A stretch of 60,724 nt of DNA from Thalassospira profundimaris (GCF_003326755.1 NZ_JPWH01000026.1:1-60724); one strand, 5' to 3'. Counted from the first letter of the stretch, positions 33,457-41,925 are shown. Notes: generated by a model not told the origin, from the sequence alone. Numbers and translations are program-made.

Positions 33457-34728
33457 ATGACGGCTGATTTTATCGGTCAACTTGCAAGGGTGATTGTCTT
33501 TACCGGGGCGTGGATGGCATCGGGGCTTATCCCCGCCGTTGCCGCACAGGCCAGTGAAACCGCGATGCGGCCCTTTCCCCAGCATCAGGCTTATGCACAG
33601 GGGGCGATTTTGCCGTCGCGCTGGAGTGCGGCGGAGCGCGATGCCGATGTGCGGGCCTTTTACCGCCAGTGGAAGGCCGATTATGTGCGCAAGGTTGCCG
33701 GGACAACCGGCGATAACGTGCAATATCGGGTAACATTTGGTCATGATCAGCCAGATCGTACCGTATCCGAAGGGCAGGGATATGGTATGATCATCATGGC
33801 GGTGATGGCCGGTGCAGACCCGGACGCCAAAGACCTGTTTGACGGTATGTGGCGGTTTGCCCGCCATTGGCCCAGCGATGGTGATTCCCGGCTGATGGGC
33901 TGGCAAATTCTACCCGATGCCAAAGGCAATGACAGTGCCTTTGACGGCGATGCCGATATTGCCTTTGCCCTGTTATTGGCCGCCGATCAGTGGCAAGACC
34001 CGGCTTATTTGCAAGGGGCCCGCGATGTGATTGCCGGTATGGCCGAGAGCACGATTGGCCCGAACAGTTTACTCCCCCTGTTAGGTGATTGGGTGGACCC
34101 GCGCGGCGCGGAATATGATCAATGGGGCACACGCCCGTCCGATTTCATGCCGGGTCATTTTGCTGCCTTTGGCCGGGCAACGGGGAATCCGCTGTGGGCG
34201 CAGGTGCGTGAGCGCGTGCTGGATGTTGCCAGTGCCCTGCAAAACGGGGTGTCGCCGCGCACGGGCCTGTTGCCCGATTTTGCCATTGTTGAACCCGATG
34301 GCCTGGTTCATGCGGCCCCGCCCAATTATCTGGAGGGCGATTATGACGGGGCCTATTACTTTAATGCCGCCCGCGTGCCCTGGCGCATGGCAAGTGACGC
34401 CCTGCTGGAGAATGACGCACAGGCGGCCAAAATCGCCCGGCGCATGGCGGCATGGATGCGCACGCGGGTAAAGGGGGACCCGGACAAAATCCAGTCGGGC
34501 TATTTGTTAAGCGGCCTGCCATTGCCCTATGAAAGCGAAAACAGCACCCTGTTTGTCGCGCCGATGGCGGTGGCCTCCATGCTGCTGCCTGACGGGCAGG
34601 ACTGGCTGAACGATATGTATGCCAATATCCGCGACCGGCATATGGACTATTACGAAGATACGGTGACCCTGTTGTGCCTGCTGGTATTGTCGGGGAATTT
34701 TTGGGCGCCATCGGGGGCCGTGGATTAA
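33457..34728 (+). CDS. Exported glycoside hydrolase family 8 (beta-1,4-glucanase type)
   Basis: A 423-residue secreted (alpha/alpha)6-barrel hydrolase. It has a signal peptide (cleavage near AAQA, ~residue 32), the GH8 general acid in RTVSEGQGYGMIIM (Glu105), and the DGDADIAFALLLAADQW block (Asp163-Asp167) followed by LLPLLGDW and YFNAARVPWRMASD. Relatives include the cellulose-synthesis glucanase BcsZ, but no bcs genes are visible here, so it may act on exopolysaccharide or external beta-glucan. The start at 33457 follows GAGGCG; an upstream in-frame ATG at 33415 is less likely. It is monocistronic, divergent from mgsA and convergent with lysR. Confidence 0.92.
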   Translation: MTADFIGQLARVIVFTGAWMASGLIPAVAAQASETAMRPFPQHQAYAQGAILPSRWSAAERDADVRAFYRQWKADYVRKVAGTTGDNVQYRVTFGHDQPDRTVSEGQGYGMIIMAVMAGADPDAKDLFDGMWRFARHWPSDGDSRLMGWQILPDAKGNDSAFDGDADIAFALLLAADQWQDPAYLQGARDVIAGMAESTIGPNSLLPLLGDWVDPRGAEYDQWGTRPSDFMPGHFAAFGRATGNPLWAQVRERVLDVASALQNGVSPRTGLLPDFAIVEPDGLVHAAPPNYLEGDYDGAYYFNAARVPWRMASDALLENDAQAAKIARRMAAWMRTRVKGDPDKIQSGYLLSGLPLPYESENSTLFVAPMAVASMLLPDGQDWLNDMYANIRDRHMDYYEDTVTLLCLLVLSGNFWAPSGAVD

Positions 34729-34775
34729 GCCTTAAAGGTGGGCCGGTGTGATGGCAGAACGAAGAAAGATCAGGC

Positions 34776-35708
34776 CTAGCTGGTTGGCCAGGTGCCCGAA
34801 CGGATCAAATCGGTGCTGACAAGTTTCATTTCTTCGACCACACGGGCAACAACGGGATTTTGTATTTTGATGCGGCGAATCCCCAGCGAAACCTGACGCG
34901 ACAGGCAGGGCGCAAGCGGGATGGCACGAACCGTATTTTGTGCCAGTTCGTCAGTAACCGCGCATTTTGCCAAAAGTCCAAATCCTTCGCCCGCGGCAAT
35001 CAGTTTGACCAGATGTGTGCTGGCATCAATCTCCATGCGAATGTCCAGGCCCTTGCCTGATGCGGCAAAGGCCTCTGCCTTGCCACGAATACCGTGAATG
35101 CGCGATGGCAGGATCAGGGGGAATTTGTAAAGATTGTCGGGGGTGATTGTATCTGGTGCGTTTATAAGCAGTTTGGAATTGCCGATCAGAAACAGATCCT
35201 CCCTACATAGGGGCTGACAGACAATTTCGGGGATCGAGACCCGGTCAAATGTGACCGCAACGTCAATATTGCCGTCCTGAAGCCAGCTCCATAAATAGCC
35301 GGAAAAGGTTTCAACCACCCGCAGCGATACTTTGGGCAGCGATTTACGCAGGTGTTTGATCAGCGGAACAGCCAGCACCATCGAGGTTGCGGCCGGCAAA
35401 CCGATGGCGACTTCCCCTTCCGGATCGTCATTGACCGTGCCGATTTCATCTAGGGTTGCTTCGGCAATACCCAGCATTTCATACGCACTTTTTAACAAAA
35501 CCCGGCCAGCCGGGGTTGGCACCGACCCACGCGCATGACGTGTAAGGACCGAAACGCCAAGGTCATATTCGATCTTTTTGATCATGGTGCTTAAGGCGGG
35601 TTGGGCAATGCCAAGTCTTTGAGAAGCCCTGCTAAGGCTTCCTTCTTCGCAGATTGCCACGAATGCAGCCAGGCGTGGCAGGTTCAAAAGATGCTGGGCG
35701 TGTTTCAT
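34776..35708 (-). CDS. LysR-family transcriptional regulator
   Basis: A 310-residue regulator with an N-terminal winged helix-turn-helix (LPRLAAFVAICEEGSLSRASQRLGIAQPALSTMIKKIEYDLGVSVLTR, ~residues 10-57) and a C-terminal two-lobe ligand-binding domain. It is divergent from, and 129 bp away from, a TRAP transporter operon, the classical arrangement for a LysR activator and its target. The inducer is probably the transported compound. A candidate site, ATA-N9-TAT, lies in the shared promoter region at 35726-35740. Confidence 0.93.
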   Translation of the reverse strand: MKHAQHLLNLPRLAAFVAICEEGSLSRASQRLGIAQPALSTMIKKIEYDLGVSVLTRHARGSVPTPAGRVLLKSAYEMLGIAEATLDEIGTVNDDPEGEVAIGLPAATSMVLAVPLIKHLRKSLPKVSLRVVETFSGYLWSWLQDGNIDVAVTFDRVSIPEIVCQPLCREDLFLIGNSKLLINAPDTITPDNLYKFPLILPSRIHGIRGKAEAFAASGKGLDIRMEIDASTHLVKLIAAGEGFGLLAKCAVTDELAQNTVRAIPLAPCLSRQVSLGIRRIKIQNPVVARVVEEMKLVSTDLIRSGTWPTS

Positions 35709-35725
35709 GAAAATGCGCTTTAGGT

Positions 35726-35740
35726 ATAAATTTTCGATAT
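35726..35740. promoter_or_regulatory. Candidate LysR-type binding site
   Basis: ATA-N9-TAT (with the T-N11-A core of LysR boxes) in the AT-rich gap between lysR and dctP. Further AT-rich half-sites, including TTCGAA, follow up to 35755. Proposed from position and symmetry only. Confidence 0.45.
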
Positions 35741-35837
35741 AGGTTGTTCGAAATTATATATTACTCTTTAAATGGGTGGAGTGCTAGCGTCTCGGTGGCT
35801 TAAAACAACAACAGCCACATCAGGAGGGAACAGGATC

Positions 35838-36851
35838 ATGAAAATTTCAGCATTGTTTACAGCCGCCGCACTGATTGGTGCGACGCTGTTTTCACCGGCA
35901 CATGCGGCCGATTACACCATTGATGTGTCGCTCGATACGTCGCCCAATCATGTGCGCAACCGGTCATTTCGCAAATTCGCCGAAGCCCTGAACGAAAAGT
36001 CGGGCGGGCGGCTTGAGATGCGGGTATTTGACTCTGCCTCGAAATACAAGGGGCCGATGGTGGCAACCGCGGTTGCCCAGGGTGCGATTGATATGGCTGC
36101 ACCGGCCCATCAGCATTTGTCTAAATATGTGCCCGAAGCAGGCATGTTGCTGCTGCCGATGTTTTATGGCCAAAGCCAGGACGTGATTTACAAAATTGTC
36201 GATGGGGATATCGGCAAGGAATTGAACCAGCGCATTGAAGACAAGCTGGGTGTTGTCGTGCTGGGTCGCCCGTTTGACCTGGGGTATGGCACCGCCTTTA
36301 CCACGGATGTTCCGATCAAATCACCCGATGATTTCAAGGACAAGGTTGTCCGTGTCCCGGGTGGTGCGGCAACGCTGGCACGGTATCGGGTGTTTGGGTC
36401 CAACCCGGTGCAAATTGCGTGGTCTGATGTGCCGCAGGCCTTGCAGACGGATGTGGTTTCGGCCATTTGGGCAACCCAGGAATCGGTTGCCAGTTCGAAA
36501 CTTTGGGATGCCGGCATTAAATATGCCTATGAAGACAAGCAGGCCTTTATTGAATATGTGCCGATCATCAGCCAAGCTGCATGGTCCAGGTTGCCGGAAG
36601 ATTTGCAAAATCTGATGCGCGATACCTGGGAAAACATGGTTGACCAGGTGCGTACCGTTGCGGCGGATGCGCAGATTGAAGCCCGCAAGATCAATGCGGA
36701 GCATGGCATTGAAACCATTGATGCCAAGCCGGAAGACCTGGCAGCGATGCGGGTAAAATTAATGAAGGCCCAGCCGGAAATCGTCGATGAGCTCGACATG
36801 GACAAGGATTTCATCGCGCGCGTTTCCGACGCCATTGCCGCAGCACAGTAA
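35838..36851 (+). CDS. dctP: TRAP transporter solute-binding protein, DctP type
   Basis: A 337-residue periplasmic binding protein with a Sec signal peptide (cleavage near AHA|ADY, residue 23). The DctP-family pattern is complete: RKFAEALNEKSGGRLEMRVF near the start, the GYGTAFTTDVPIKSPDDFKDKVVRVPGG block with the carboxylate-anchoring Arg, then VPQALQTDVVSAIWATQESV. The start at 35838 follows AGGAGGGAACAGG; the in-frame 35772 start is upstream of it. First of five co-directional genes: SBP, small permease, large permease, tautomerase-like, hydrolase. The ligand should be an organic anion, but which one is unknown. Confidence 0.95.
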   Translation: MKISALFTAAALIGATLFSPAHAADYTIDVSLDTSPNHVRNRSFRKFAEALNEKSGGRLEMRVFDSASKYKGPMVATAVAQGAIDMAAPAHQHLSKYVPEAGMLLLPMFYGQSQDVIYKIVDGDIGKELNQRIEDKLGVVVLGRPFDLGYGTAFTTDVPIKSPDDFKDKVVRVPGGAATLARYRVFGSNPVQIAWSDVPQALQTDVVSAIWATQESVASSKLWDAGIKYAYEDKQAFIEYVPIISQAAWSRLPEDLQNLMRDTWENMVDQVRTVAADAQIEARKINAEHGIETIDAKPEDLAAMRVKLMKAQPEIVDELDMDKDFIARVSDAIAAAQ

Positions 36852-36877
36852 CCATTGAACCGGTGACGGAGAAGAAT

Positions 36878-37396
36878 GTGACTATGGTAAATTTCGTTAG
36901 CCGGGTTTCGAACGTTCTTGGATGTGCTGAAAAATTCCTGATCGGGATAATGGCCGTTCTGGCGATTATCCTGATCGTGACAGAGACGGTATTGCGATAT
37001 CTGGCCCCCGCATATTTGCCCGACTGGGGGGCGGAAGTAACCGTCTATCTGGTGGGGTGGGCCACGATGCTGAGCCTGCCGTCGCTGGTGGCACAAGATA
37101 AACACGTTCGGGCCGATCTGGTGGTGGACCAGTTTTCGCGCTCCATGCGCAAAATACTGGAAATCGTTGTGTTGCTGGTTGGGGCCGGTTTTTGTGCGGT
37201 CATTTTTGTGGCCGGTGTCCAAATGGTGCAATTTGGCCTGCGATTTGGCGAAATCAGCGACAGTTCGCTGCGTTTCCCGATGTGGATTTTCTATCTTGCG
37301 GTACCGTTTGGTTACGGGTTTTCAATGCTGCGTTATGTAATGCTGCTCACCAAGCGCCTGACCGAAAGCCGCGTGTCCTCTGTGACGGCTGATTAA
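36878..37396 (+). CDS. dctQ: TRAP transporter small permease, DctQ type
   Basis: A 172-residue inner-membrane protein with four helices. The DctQ signature appears as ETVLRYLAPAYLPDWGAEVTVYLVGWATMLSLP, with LVAQDKHVRADLVVDQF after it. It forms the permease with DctM. The start is uncertain: GTG 36878 sits six bases after GGAG and is preferred; ATG 36884 and GTG 36863 are possible. Middle gene of the dctPQM set, starting 26 bp after dctP ends. Confidence 0.9.
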   Translation: MTMVNFVSRVSNVLGCAEKFLIGIMAVLAIILIVTETVLRYLAPAYLPDWGAEVTVYLVGWATMLSLPSLVAQDKHVRADLVVDQFSRSMRKILEIVVLLVGAGFCAVIFVAGVQMVQFGLRFGEISDSSLRFPMWIFYLAVPFGYGFSMLRYVMLLTKRLTESRVSSVTAD

Positions 37397-37410
37397 CGGA
37401 CAAAATTCCC

Positions 37411-38691
37411 ATGATTATCTGGTTAATGCTGGCGCTATTTTTCATCATGCTGCTGGCCGGGGTACCGATTTATCTTGTGCTGGGCTGCCTGGCGGTCATT
37501 GGCTGGTTGGTGGATGGCGTCCCCCTTATTTCGCTGGCACAGCAATTTGCCAATGAAATGAATTCGCAAACCCTGGTGGCGGTGCCGTTATTCGTGATTG
37601 CCGCAACCTTTATGGAACGCGGTGGGATTACCCGTGCCCTGATCAATTTTGCCGGCACCATTGCCGGGCGTAACCGGGGTGGTTTGGCGATTGTTTGTGT
37701 GATTGCCACAACGTTCTTTGCCGCCATTTGCGGATCATCGGTGGCAACGGCAATGGCAATGGGCACCGCCCTTATTCCGACGATGGCCAGCCGAAACTAT
37801 CCAGCCAGTTTTTCGGTCGGGACGGTGGGGGCTGCGGGCACGCTGGGTATTTTGATTCCACCAAGCCTGCCGCTTTTGATCTATGGTCTGATTGCCGAGG
37901 CATCGGTGCCGCGCCTGTTTTTGGCCGGTGTAATTCCCGGTTTGCTGCAGGGCGCACTGTTTGTAGCCTATATCATCTGGTATTCGCGCAAAAACAAATT
38001 GCCGCTTGAAGACCGCATGTCTTTTGCCGAAATGCTTACCTGTTGCCGCGAGGCGATACCGGCCCTGTTTATTCCACTGGTGGTTTTGGGCGGTATTTAT
38101 ACGGGTTTTGTGACTGTCTCCGAGGCTGCGGGTGTGGCCGCCTTTGCCGCCATTATCGTAAGTGTGTTCATTTATCGTGAAGTTTCGCTGCGCGACATTC
38201 CCGATGTGCTGTCCGAAGGGATTCGTCAGACAGCGGTGATTATCGTGATCATTCTGTCCGCGCTTGCATTTGGTCATTGGCTGACCAGTGCCGGTGTCAC
38301 CCGGTCGATTGCGGCAATGGTGACGGAATGGGGGCTGAATGACTGGCAGTTCCTGCTTTTGGCGAACCTGATCATGTTTGTGCTGGGCATGTTCCTCGAG
38401 GTGATTTCGGTCATCCTGATTTTTGTGCCGCTGGTGCTGCCGATTATTGAACATCTGGGGATTGATCCGGTGCATTTTGGTCTGGTGGTGGTTCTGAATA
38501 TGGAACTGGCCCTTCTGACCCCGCCGGTTGGTCTTAACCTTTTCATTCTCAAGAACATTTCAGGCGAACGGATGGCGACCGTCATTCGCGGAACGCTGCC
38601 TTTTGTCCTGATTCTGATGTTGCTGCTTATGATTGTGACTTTTGTGCCGCAAGTCAGCCTTTGGCTGCCTGAACTGGCCTATGGTCGTTAA
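37411..38691 (+). CDS. dctM: TRAP transporter large permease, DctM type
   Basis: A 426-residue inner-membrane permease with about 12 helices. The DctM hallmarks are visible: GIPIYLVLG-like start, FVIAATFMERGGITRALINFAG, GSSVATAMAMGTALIPTMA, GILIPPSLPLLIYGLIAEASVPRLF, and MFLEVISVILIFVPLVLP. Sodium-coupled uptake driven through the DctP binding protein is expected. Fifteen bp separate it from dctQ, and the tautomerase-like gene begins 17 bp after it, so transport and subsequent chemistry appear to be co-expressed. Confidence 0.95.
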   Translation: MIIWLMLALFFIMLLAGVPIYLVLGCLAVIGWLVDGVPLISLAQQFANEMNSQTLVAVPLFVIAATFMERGGITRALINFAGTIAGRNRGGLAIVCVIATTFFAAICGSSVATAMAMGTALIPTMASRNYPASFSVGTVGAAGTLGILIPPSLPLLIYGLIAEASVPRLFLAGVIPGLLQGALFVAYIIWYSRKNKLPLEDRMSFAEMLTCCREAIPALFIPLVVLGGIYTGFVTVSEAAGVAAFAAIIVSVFIYREVSLRDIPDVLSEGIRQTAVIIVIILSALAFGHWLTSAGVTRSIAAMVTEWGLNDWQFLLLANLIMFVLGMFLEVISVILIFVPLVLPIIEHLGIDPVHFGLVVVLNMELALLTPPVGLNLFILKNISGERMATVIRGTLPFVLILMLLLMIVTFVPQVSLWLPELAYGR

Positions 38692-38707
38692 CTGGAAAAC
38701 TCGCGAT

Positions 38708-39061
38708 ATGCCTATTTTAACCCTGACGGTCAGCCCCGCGCTGGTCGAACCGTTGACTTTGGTGGCAGATGACGTTGCCGACCATTTGTTGGGAATTATC
38801 CGGGAACATCTGGCCCCGCGTGCCGGTACCGAACAGATCATGTTTGTTCCGGCACTGGAGGTGGTGCGGGGATGTGCGCTGCTGGCAAAGCTGGAACATC
38901 GGGCATCTGAAAGCCGGTCGATGGAAATTCGCAAGGCTTGTGCCGATGCGATTGCCCATTTTCTGGCACAGAAATTTGCCACCTCGGTACGTGTTCGCCT
39001 GATTGCACTGGACCCGCAAAATATTGGGGCCTCGGATATTGGTGTGGAGGCAGGATTATGA
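38708..39061 (+). CDS. Tautomerase-like protein with N-terminal proline
   Basis: A 117-residue protein beginning Met-Pro-Ile-Leu-Thr-Leu. After Met removal, Pro would become the N-terminal catalytic residue of the 4-oxalocrotonate tautomerase superfamily. The rest follows a beta-alpha-beta duplication: first a helix PLTLVADDVADHLLGIIREHL, then an MFVP strand and a second helix RSMEIRKACADAIAHFLAQKF. Size suits the larger CHMI/MIF-like branch (about 115-130 residues). The start at 38708 is fixed by this proline. It overlaps the next gene by an ATGA. Placement between a TRAP transporter and a hydrolase suggests isomerisation of an imported keto/enol acid. Moderate certainty. Confidence 0.6.
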   Translation: MPILTLTVSPALVEPLTLVADDVADHLLGIIREHLAPRAGTEQIMFVPALEVVRGCALLAKLEHRASESRSMEIRKACADAIAHFLAQKFATSVRVRLIALDPQNIGASDIGVEAGL

Positions 39062-40047
39062 ATGTGTCCTTTTCCAAAATTGCCCGGCAGAATGTGACTA
39101 TTTCGGAAATCACCAGCTTTCATATCGGGGGCGATACCGTTGAACTTAGCAACCAGCCCCGCCTGATGATGCGGGTTGCCGGGGAAGGCATGGCACGCGA
39201 AGTTGACCTGAACGGTTCTTATGTGACCGGCCAGCTTTATGCCAACCATGTTAAACTGGCCGCACCCCGCCATGCTGAGCCCGTGATGTTCTGGCATGGC
39301 GGGGCCATGACGGGTGTGACCTGGGAAACCACACCGGATGGCCGCCCTGGTTGGCAGTGGCTGTTTTTGCAGGCGGGCTATGATGTGATCGTGACGGATG
39401 CGGTCGAACGTGGTCGGGCATCGTGGTCTCCTTTCCCGCAGATTTATGATACCGGGCCGGTTTTCCGCACCAAAGAAGAAGCCTGGAGCATGTATCGGGT
39501 CGGGGCACGTTCTTCCTATGCGGCACGCGAGCCTTATCAGGGGCAGCGTTTTCCGGTTTCGGCCTTTGATGCACTGGCAGCCCAGCTTGTTCCGCGCTGG
39601 ACCACCCATGATGACATGACGCTTGATGCCTATCAGGCATTGCTGGAAAAGGTTGGGCCGGTGCATTTGGTGGCGCATAGCCAGGGGGGATGGTTTGCCC
39701 TTAATATGGTGCGCCGGGTGCCACATCTGGTGCGGTCGGTTGTAGTGATTGAACCTGCCGGTGCGCCGCGTTTGGCCTCCGAGGATGTGGCCTGCATGGG
39801 CGACATTCCACATTTGTTTATCTGGGGCGATTTTATTGACGAAGTGCCGTCTTGGAAAAAATACCGCGCCGCCACCGACCAGTATCGTGAGGTGCTGGCC
39901 GCAGCCGGTAAACAGACCCGCGAGATGGATTTGCCCGTGATGGGCATTCGTGGCAACAGCCATGTGCCCATGATGGACGATAACAGTGCCGATATCGCAG
40001 CCCTGGTTGTGGACTGGTTGGCGCAAAATCCTGGCGCGGCAATATAA
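39058..40047 (+). CDS. Alpha/beta hydrolase of the TRAP operon
   Basis: A 329-residue serine hydrolase. An HGG oxyanion motif (80-82) and the nucleophile Ser208 in AHSQGGWF are clear; a late His is in GNSHVPMMD, and a DF/D-containing segment lies before it. The first ~70 residues form a conserved beta-rich cap (DLNGSYVTGQLYANHVKL) typical of an uncharacterised esterase group. No signal peptide, so it acts in the cytoplasm. Translation is coupled to the tautomerase-like gene. The last gene before a terminator at 40073, it probably cleaves an ester or lactone of the compound imported by DctPQM. Confidence 0.85.
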   Translation: MNVSFSKIARQNVTISEITSFHIGGDTVELSNQPRLMMRVAGEGMAREVDLNGSYVTGQLYANHVKLAAPRHAEPVMFWHGGAMTGVTWETTPDGRPGWQWLFLQAGYDVIVTDAVERGRASWSPFPQIYDTGPVFRTKEEAWSMYRVGARSSYAAREPYQGQRFPVSAFDALAAQLVPRWTTHDDMTLDAYQALLEKVGPVHLVAHSQGGWFALNMVRRVPHLVRSVVVIEPAGAPRLASEDVACMGDIPHLFIWGDFIDEVPSWKKYRAATDQYREVLAAAGKQTREMDLPVMGIRGNSHVPMMDDNSADIAALVVDWLAQNPGAAI

Positions 40048-40072
40048 CCTTTGCTCCCGTGCAGATTTCAGG

Positions 40073-40107
40073 AAAGGGAATATGGCAGCGGCTGTATCCC
40101 CTTTTTT
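40073..40107 (+). terminator. Terminator of the TRAP-tautomerase-hydrolase operon
   Basis: AAAGGGAATA and TATCCCCTTT form a stem with one mismatch, followed by more T residues (CTTTTTTATT). Confidence 0.7.
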
Positions 40108-40202
40108 ATTGGCGGTTTGCCGCTGCTTTATAAGGATACTGTGATCACGAATATGCAGGTGATACGTCGACAGGTACGGATTTCACAGGAAAGGCCTGAT
40201 CG

Positions 40203-41123
40203 ATGAAAACACTTCAAAACGTGATGTATACCGACAATGGCAATGCTCCGGTTTCCAAACTGGGGGGAACAGCCTGCACTATCGGTATCCAGAGCTTTAT
40301 TTCAAATGCCAGCTTCAAAGACGGTCATTGTGCCCTTGAAATTGATTGGCCGCTGCAGGCGGCAATTAAGAATAATGATATTATCCCAGCCAAAGAAGGT
40401 GGAAAGCGCAAAATTCTTGTTGCGGTCGGGGGCGGAACATATTCGACCTCATCCTGGAAGGGCTGTGCGGATAACCTGGATGCCTTTGCTTCGGCTTTGA
40501 TCGAATTTGTCAAAGAACATGAGTTTGATGGCATCGACATTGATTGGGAAGATACGGCCAATCTGGCCAATGTTGCGCAGCAAAAAGATGGCTATAATGC
40601 GGTAGCCTTCTTGGTCAATCTGACCAAAAAACTGCGGGCCGGGTTGCCTGCGCCGCACTATATCATCACTCACGCTCCGCAGCCGCCCTATTTTGAGTCC
40701 GCTTTTTATGGTGGCACCTATATGCAGGTGATGAAGCAGGTCGGGCCGCTGATCGATTATCTGAATATCCAGTATTACAATAATCCCGGTTCTGTCGGGA
40801 ATGATGGCAAAGAGCAGGCGGTGAAGGTGGCAGGAACCATCGGCACGCCACCTTATCCGACAAGTATTGTTGGTCTGGCCGGGCAGGGCTTGCCGGTGGA
40901 AAAGCTGCTGGTGGGGAAACCAACTACGCCGTTAAATGCAGGAAGTGGCTTTTTGCCGGTCGATCCGTTTTGCAATGAAGTTGTAGCCCCGCTGGTTGCC
41001 AAATACGGGAACGGCTTTGGAGGTGTGATGGGCTGGCAATTGGCAGAGTCACCCAATAGTGCCGAGCTTGAATATGACTGGATCAGCAAGGTTGCCGATG
41101 CGCTGAATGGGAATGCCGGATAA
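40203..41123 (+). CDS. GH18 (chitinase-type) hydrolase without signal peptide
   Basis: A 306-residue TIM-barrel protein of glycoside hydrolase family 18. The catalytic motif DGIDIDWE (109-116; acid Glu116) is intact, preceded by the KILVAVGGGTYS strand and followed by a YLNIQYYNN segment and GVMGWQLAESPNS with the late barrel Trp. Family 18 enzymes cleave chitin or N-acetylglucosaminyl linkages. The N-terminus is polar (MKTLQNVMYTDNG) with no signal peptide, and there is no carbohydrate-binding module, so it is either cytoplasmic or exported by an unusual route. GGAAAGG precedes the ATG at good spacing. Single gene, convergent with parDE. Confidence 0.88.
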   Translation: MKTLQNVMYTDNGNAPVSKLGGTACTIGIQSFISNASFKDGHCALEIDWPLQAAIKNNDIIPAKEGGKRKILVAVGGGTYSTSSWKGCADNLDAFASALIEFVKEHEFDGIDIDWEDTANLANVAQQKDGYNAVAFLVNLTKKLRAGLPAPHYIITHAPQPPYFESAFYGGTYMQVMKQVGPLIDYLNIQYYNNPGSVGNDGKEQAVKVAGTIGTPPYPTSIVGLAGQGLPVEKLLVGKPTTPLNAGSGFLPVDPFCNEVVAPLVAKYGNGFGGVMGWQLAESPNSAELEYDWISKVADALNGNAG

Positions 41124-41139
41124 GCGCCTTGGCATTCGG

Positions 41140-41484
41140 TCACATATGACGAGTGGGGTCCGTGCGCTCATGCAGCACGCGGATGACCTCGATAATGCCA
41201 GATCCTGTGGATCGGTAAAAAACGACATGCACAGGGCGGCCAACCGGCTGTCCTGTGCTTTCCAGGCGACTATGGCGGATATGAAAACAGCGAACGTCTG
41301 GTCGCACATCCGTGCGATCAAGGGTCAAATGCCCGTCAGGGGCATTTGCGATGCGTTTTAGTGCAGCAAGGATCAAAGCGGCGTAACGATTGCGCGCATC
41401 CTGTCCATGCCGGAATGCACTTTCGCCCAGAACCCTGGTAATGTCGGCTTTGGCCGATGCCGTAAGCCGATACGTTGCCGTCAA
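41140..41484 (-). CDS. parE: ParE/RelE-family toxin
   Basis: A 114-residue protein with the RelE/ParE fold: YRLTASAKADITRVLGESA at the start, a RYAALILAALKRIA helix, and the strand pair HVVFYRSTGSGIIEVIRVLHERTD near the end. It lies three bases after the ParD-like antitoxin gene on the same strand, the normal antitoxin-first order. Characterised ParE toxins poison DNA gyrase; RelE types cut mRNA. The sequence looks closer to ParE. The final residues (DPTRHM) are typical of ParE C-termini. Confidence 0.9.
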   Translation of the reverse strand: MTATYRLTASAKADITRVLGESAFRHGQDARNRYAALILAALKRIANAPDGHLTLDRTDVRPDVRCFHIRHSRLESTGQPVGRPVHVVFYRSTGSGIIEVIRVLHERTDPTRHM

Positions 41485-41487
41485 ACG

Positions 41488-41760
41488 TTATGCTCCTGCC
41501 GCGTTACCGGTTTTGCCAAGCCAGGTTTCCAGTTCAGCCTCATCCATGTCATCGTATTGGCCGCTATCCAGGTCAGCAATGCCTGCATCAATACTTTTGC
41601 GCAGCAGTTCGAGCTTCAACTCGTCCTCTTTCCAGCGTTGTTGCAATCCTCGCACGGCATCCCGCATGGCTTCGCTGGCATTCTGGTATTTGCCAGTCTT
41701 GACCATTTTTTCAACGAACGCATCCTGGTCGTCGGTCAAATTGACGTTTCTGGTGGGCAT
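41488..41760 (-). CDS. parD: ParD-family antitoxin
   Basis: A 90-residue protein. The N-terminal ribbon-helix-helix reads NVNLTDDQDAFVEKMVKTGKYQNASEAMRDAVRGLQQ, as in the CC2985/ParD family, and binds DNA as a dimer. The C-terminal acidic helix (DLDSGQYDDMDEAELETWL) should wrap the ParE toxin. The promoter region carries a 17-bp palindrome overlapping a good sigma-70 promoter, fitting autorepression by the complex. Confidence 0.92.
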   Translation of the reverse strand: MPTRNVNLTDDQDAFVEKMVKTGKYQNASEAMRDAVRGLQQRWKEDELKLELLRKSIDAGIADLDSGQYDDMDEAELETWLGKTGNAAGA

Positions 41761-41784
41761 GTTGCAACTCCGTTTTACCGGATA

Positions 41785-41813
41785 ATTGTATCGATTTTGG
41801 CAAAGATTGCCAA
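41785..41813 (-). promoter_or_regulatory. parDE promoter with overlapping palindromic operator
   Basis: On the minus strand TTGGCA, a 17-bp spacer and TACAAT form a strong sigma-70 promoter. The palindrome TTGGCAA-AGA-TTGCCAA (41797-41813) covers the -35 element, as expected for an autorepressed toxin-antitoxin operon. Confidence 0.75.
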
Positions 41814-41864
41814 TTGCTGTTTCGGTGGAGCAAATCCTGTGATGATGGGCCGGACTGGGGGGGC

Positions 41865-41902
41865 AAACAAAAACGGCCGCCCCCGGAAAGGAGCGGCCGT
41901 TT
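41865..41902 (-). terminator. Terminator of the TCA-cycle operon
   Basis: AAACGGCCGC (41871-41880) pairs with GCGGCCGTTT (41893-41902). On the minus strand the stem is followed by TTTTTGTTT. Confidence 0.9.
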
Positions 41903-41925
41903 GGCTGACAGGGTATTGTCAGAAA

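Noticed and set aside
33457..34728. Naming the GH8 gene bcsZ
   Set aside because: No cellulose synthase gene is present in the window, and GH8 has other roles.
38560..40026. 488-codon open frame on the minus strand
   Set aside because: Antisense to the tautomerase-like and hydrolase genes, His/Cys-rich composition typical of a shadow frame.
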